DNA of 64,000 nucleotides from Sparus aurata (lineage: Eukaryota > Chordata > Actinopteri > Spariformes > Sparidae), in the NCBI RefSeq assembly GCF_900880675.1, contig NC_044193.1, forward strand, positions 17,481,386 through 17,545,385, in the 5' to 3' direction. Each line of letters starts with the position of its first letter. Position 1 is the first letter of the stretch. Shown here piece by piece: positions 61,501 through 64,000 of the stretch. The notes beneath the pieces were generated by a model that was given only the letters and a program-made list of their open reading frames with translations, searched no databases and was not told the origin of the DNA. The translations under genes were made by a program, and so were the position numbers.

Positions 61501-64000
61501 TTCAAAGCTCCGCAGGTAGAAGTGCAGCATCCACCCACAAGCTTTGAAAAAGCCAGAAATCAAATCTGTCTTCCTGTCTTCCGGTCCTGTGCACACACAT
61601 GACCTCCATCGCTGCAGCTCGGAGGCTAAAGTTAAAACAACAACTGCACACTAAATGACAAAAGCTGTGTTTTGTTCCTTTTTAACAAGCCGACATCAAA
61701 GGTATAAACAGTGGGCCTACCCGCTGAGGCTCTGTACATGGGGGTGGGGATGGTTCATGAAGTCGACTTTCATATTACTGGCCAACGTTGTTGGATACAT
61801 ACCTCAGATTCCTCCAGTTTAATCTCTTATGTAATGGATATTCTCCTTTTCTATCGCCTGCAGCTGCCCTCTGCACCTCTGCCATGTTATCACAGAAAAT
61901 ACACACACGCTTTAAGACCGTAATGTATAAACTATAAACATGCGGGGGATTTGGAAGAATGAAACATTTGAGGCTATTAAAAGAAATCTCAATAAACGCC
62001 GAGCCATCCAAACGTTTTAGACAACCTTTAAGAAATCAGGTCCAAGATGAGATGTTTTTTATGTTTTACAGTAAGAGGCAGAAACCTTCTTGATCTCGTT
62101 TTACAGTCCGAGCAGGAGAAATAAAAAGCGCTCTACCCCCCTCAAGGGAAGCCACATTATAAAGCTACAGTAGTCTTCGCGAGGAACTTAACTATTCATG
62201 TGAAGCTGTGTGCTCCATAAAACCTCCTCATAGAGCATGCAAAGTACTTTTCTATGTTTAGTATTCCTACATACAGTCCTCTCCAATCATCAGTTTCCAT
62301 AAGGGGCATGATGCTGTTCTGGAGAGGGCATTTAACATCAGAACTTTAATATTTACAATATTAATGAGGTAGTAACACAAACTCAGAAATATTTATATTT
62401 TCCATAACTGTAAAAACAAGCTGTCAGAGGAAAATAAGGTCCCCAGAACACTGTCTAGGGCTAGAAAGGTGTGGGGTCTGCCAAATATAAATGAAGTAAA
62501 ACAGTATGAAGTTGAGAGAGTTTGTGTGTTTAGTTTGTTTAGATGTAACAAAAAAAAAAGTCAGCTGTAGTGGACTTCCTCTTTCTTAAAGCTCTGTCCC
62601 TTCTCTGACATTTCTAAGCTGATACATTTGACTTTTCAAACTCTTTTACTGCGTCTGGAAGCCCTCTAGTAGGAGCATGAGCTGGACTGATACTCAAAGC
62701 CCTGTAGTTTCTGTTGTGGTGTTTACAGGAAAAAACTGAACAATGCGGGTCACTAGCCAAGGTCCCCCATACAATACTCGGGTCAATCGTGTCTCGGCAT
62801 TAGAATATTATTATAATCAAGGTTTTGCTGTAGCAAAGTTTGTTTTTCATGACATGCTTGCTGAAGCTGTTGAAATACAAAATTATGACTTCTATCTAAT
62901 ATGACTCTGATATCAGCGGCGAACAAAGAATTTCCCCCTCACACTTATTTTCGTCTCACTGACAGGCCGTCTGCATCTACACCCCATTCATTGATTCTAT
63001 AAAAGCCACTCCACTGACACAAGAGGAAATTATAGCGAACTGCATGATTCATCCCCTACTTAGGCACAATAACACTTACTTGTACGCTGCAGGATGACAC
63101 GCAGTGCGGTATGCCATTATGTCACACCATATGTGTGCCCGGCGCACGCCTTCATTCACACACTTGCACTCAGACCAGCACATGTGGCAATCAGCGAGTA
63201 GATGATTAAACTTCAAGTAATTTCAGATGCTGTCACTCAGATTAAATGCTTGAATGCTTGAGGATGGTTTATTTTGGTTGGTGTTTCCTAATCCTCATGT
63301 TGTATTTCTTGTAGTTGTGGTGTTTAAGAGGACCACGGGAAGATTAGCAACTACTCTGTGGAAGCTAAAGGGGATCCTATTTAAGAATAAAGATGGCCAT
63401 CGCTCCTGCGCCTAAGCCAATTCACTTTTATGCAGAAAGGGGGACTGCAGTGCGTCAGAAAAACAGGGCGAATCAATGGCTTCTGTCATTCTACATGCAG
63501 ACTATCCTGCCACACATTTTTTTCCTCCACTTTAATCGATGCATAATGAAAACACAAGCAGTGGAGTACTTAGCTAAGCGCAGCAATGTGTGAATGTGCG
63601 TATAGGTGTTAGTGCAAGGTGTGCGCTGCAGGTTCAGGGGCGAAGGCATGAAAAGTCGAATTAAGGAAGTAGATCACAATATATAGATGAGAGCGCAGGG
63701 GGAGGGGAGAGGTGGGATTATTGATGTGATGGAGAGCTCAGAGGGATGGACAGGTGGAGAGATGGATATAATGAACGGGAAGAAGCATGGATCATTTCTG
63801 CTCTGATGTCAGCGTCGCTCTGCACGGCACATTAGCAGATTGGCTGCCGGAAGGCCATTAGTGAGGGCTGCTTCCCAGCAAATACTGTAGACAAACCATT
63901 CTGAAGTAGATGGTGGGTCATTGTTAGATATTTTCCTTCGTCAACTGTCTCCTGTAGGGCCAGGGGGAGGAAATACAACCTGTTGGGTTGTGTACTGATA
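61501..64000 (+). repeat. 2.5-kb near-identical duplication, copy 2, starting at the gap edge
   Basis: Identical to 43791-46293 apart from about ten small differences (for example near 61665, 62727, 63410, 63465, 63490, 63548, 63642, 63733 and 63774). The copy starts at the first base after the gap and runs to the window end without breaking. This fits a redundant or haplotype contig better than a biological duplication. Confidence 0.97.

Overview
The window is vertebrate nuclear DNA, almost certainly from a ray-finned (spiny-rayed-type) fish. Genes are split into short exons with GT-AG introns. Intergenic DNA is AT-rich and full of long (CA)n/(TG)n microsatellites. The interspersed repeats are of kinds common in teleosts: a tRNA-derived SINE, hAT-like and other terminal-inverted-repeat MITEs, and a LINE 3' relic. 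There are no operons, CRISPR arrays, prophages or other prokaryotic features. Most long open frames simply translate dinucleotide repeats.

Two protein-coding genes are well supported, both on the minus strand. (1) acvrl1 (ALK1), a type I BMP/TGF-beta receptor serine/threonine kinase, has nine coding exons between 106 and 5074. All splice phases agree and together encode 502 residues. A CpG-rich block at about 10.18-10.71 kb with a minus-strand splice donor is a good candidate for its non-coding first exon. (2) ankrd33 (the photoreceptor ankyrin-repeat family) has four coding exons between 15885 and 18354 encoding 447 residues. ACVRL1 and ANKRD33 are also neighbours on human chromosome 12q13, so this is conserved synteny.

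Layout: 1-5.1 kb, acvrl1 coding exons; 5.1-10.2 kb, probable 5'UTR intron of acvrl1 with a 1.5 kb MITE; 10.2-10.7 kb, CpG-rich putative promoter/first exon, possibly bidirectional; 10.7-15.9 kb, intergenic with a LINE relic and a MITE; 15.9-18.4 kb, ankrd33 with a SINE in intron 1; 18.4-61.4 kb, about 43 kb with no recognised gene, many repeats and three weak candidate exons (27.2/29.3 kb plus, 42.8 kb plus, 53.7 kb minus); 61401-61500, a gap of exactly 100 N; 61501-64000, a near-identical second copy of 43791-46293 that begins exactly at the gap edge and is most likely an assembly artefact.

I found no clearly new biological system. The points most worth checking are the duplicated contig end, the CpG-rich exon at 10.2-10.7 kb, dinucleotide tracts close to two acvrl1 splice sites, a roughly 240 bp imperfect hairpin at 46.6-46.8 kb, and the unassigned candidate exons in the gene-poor half.
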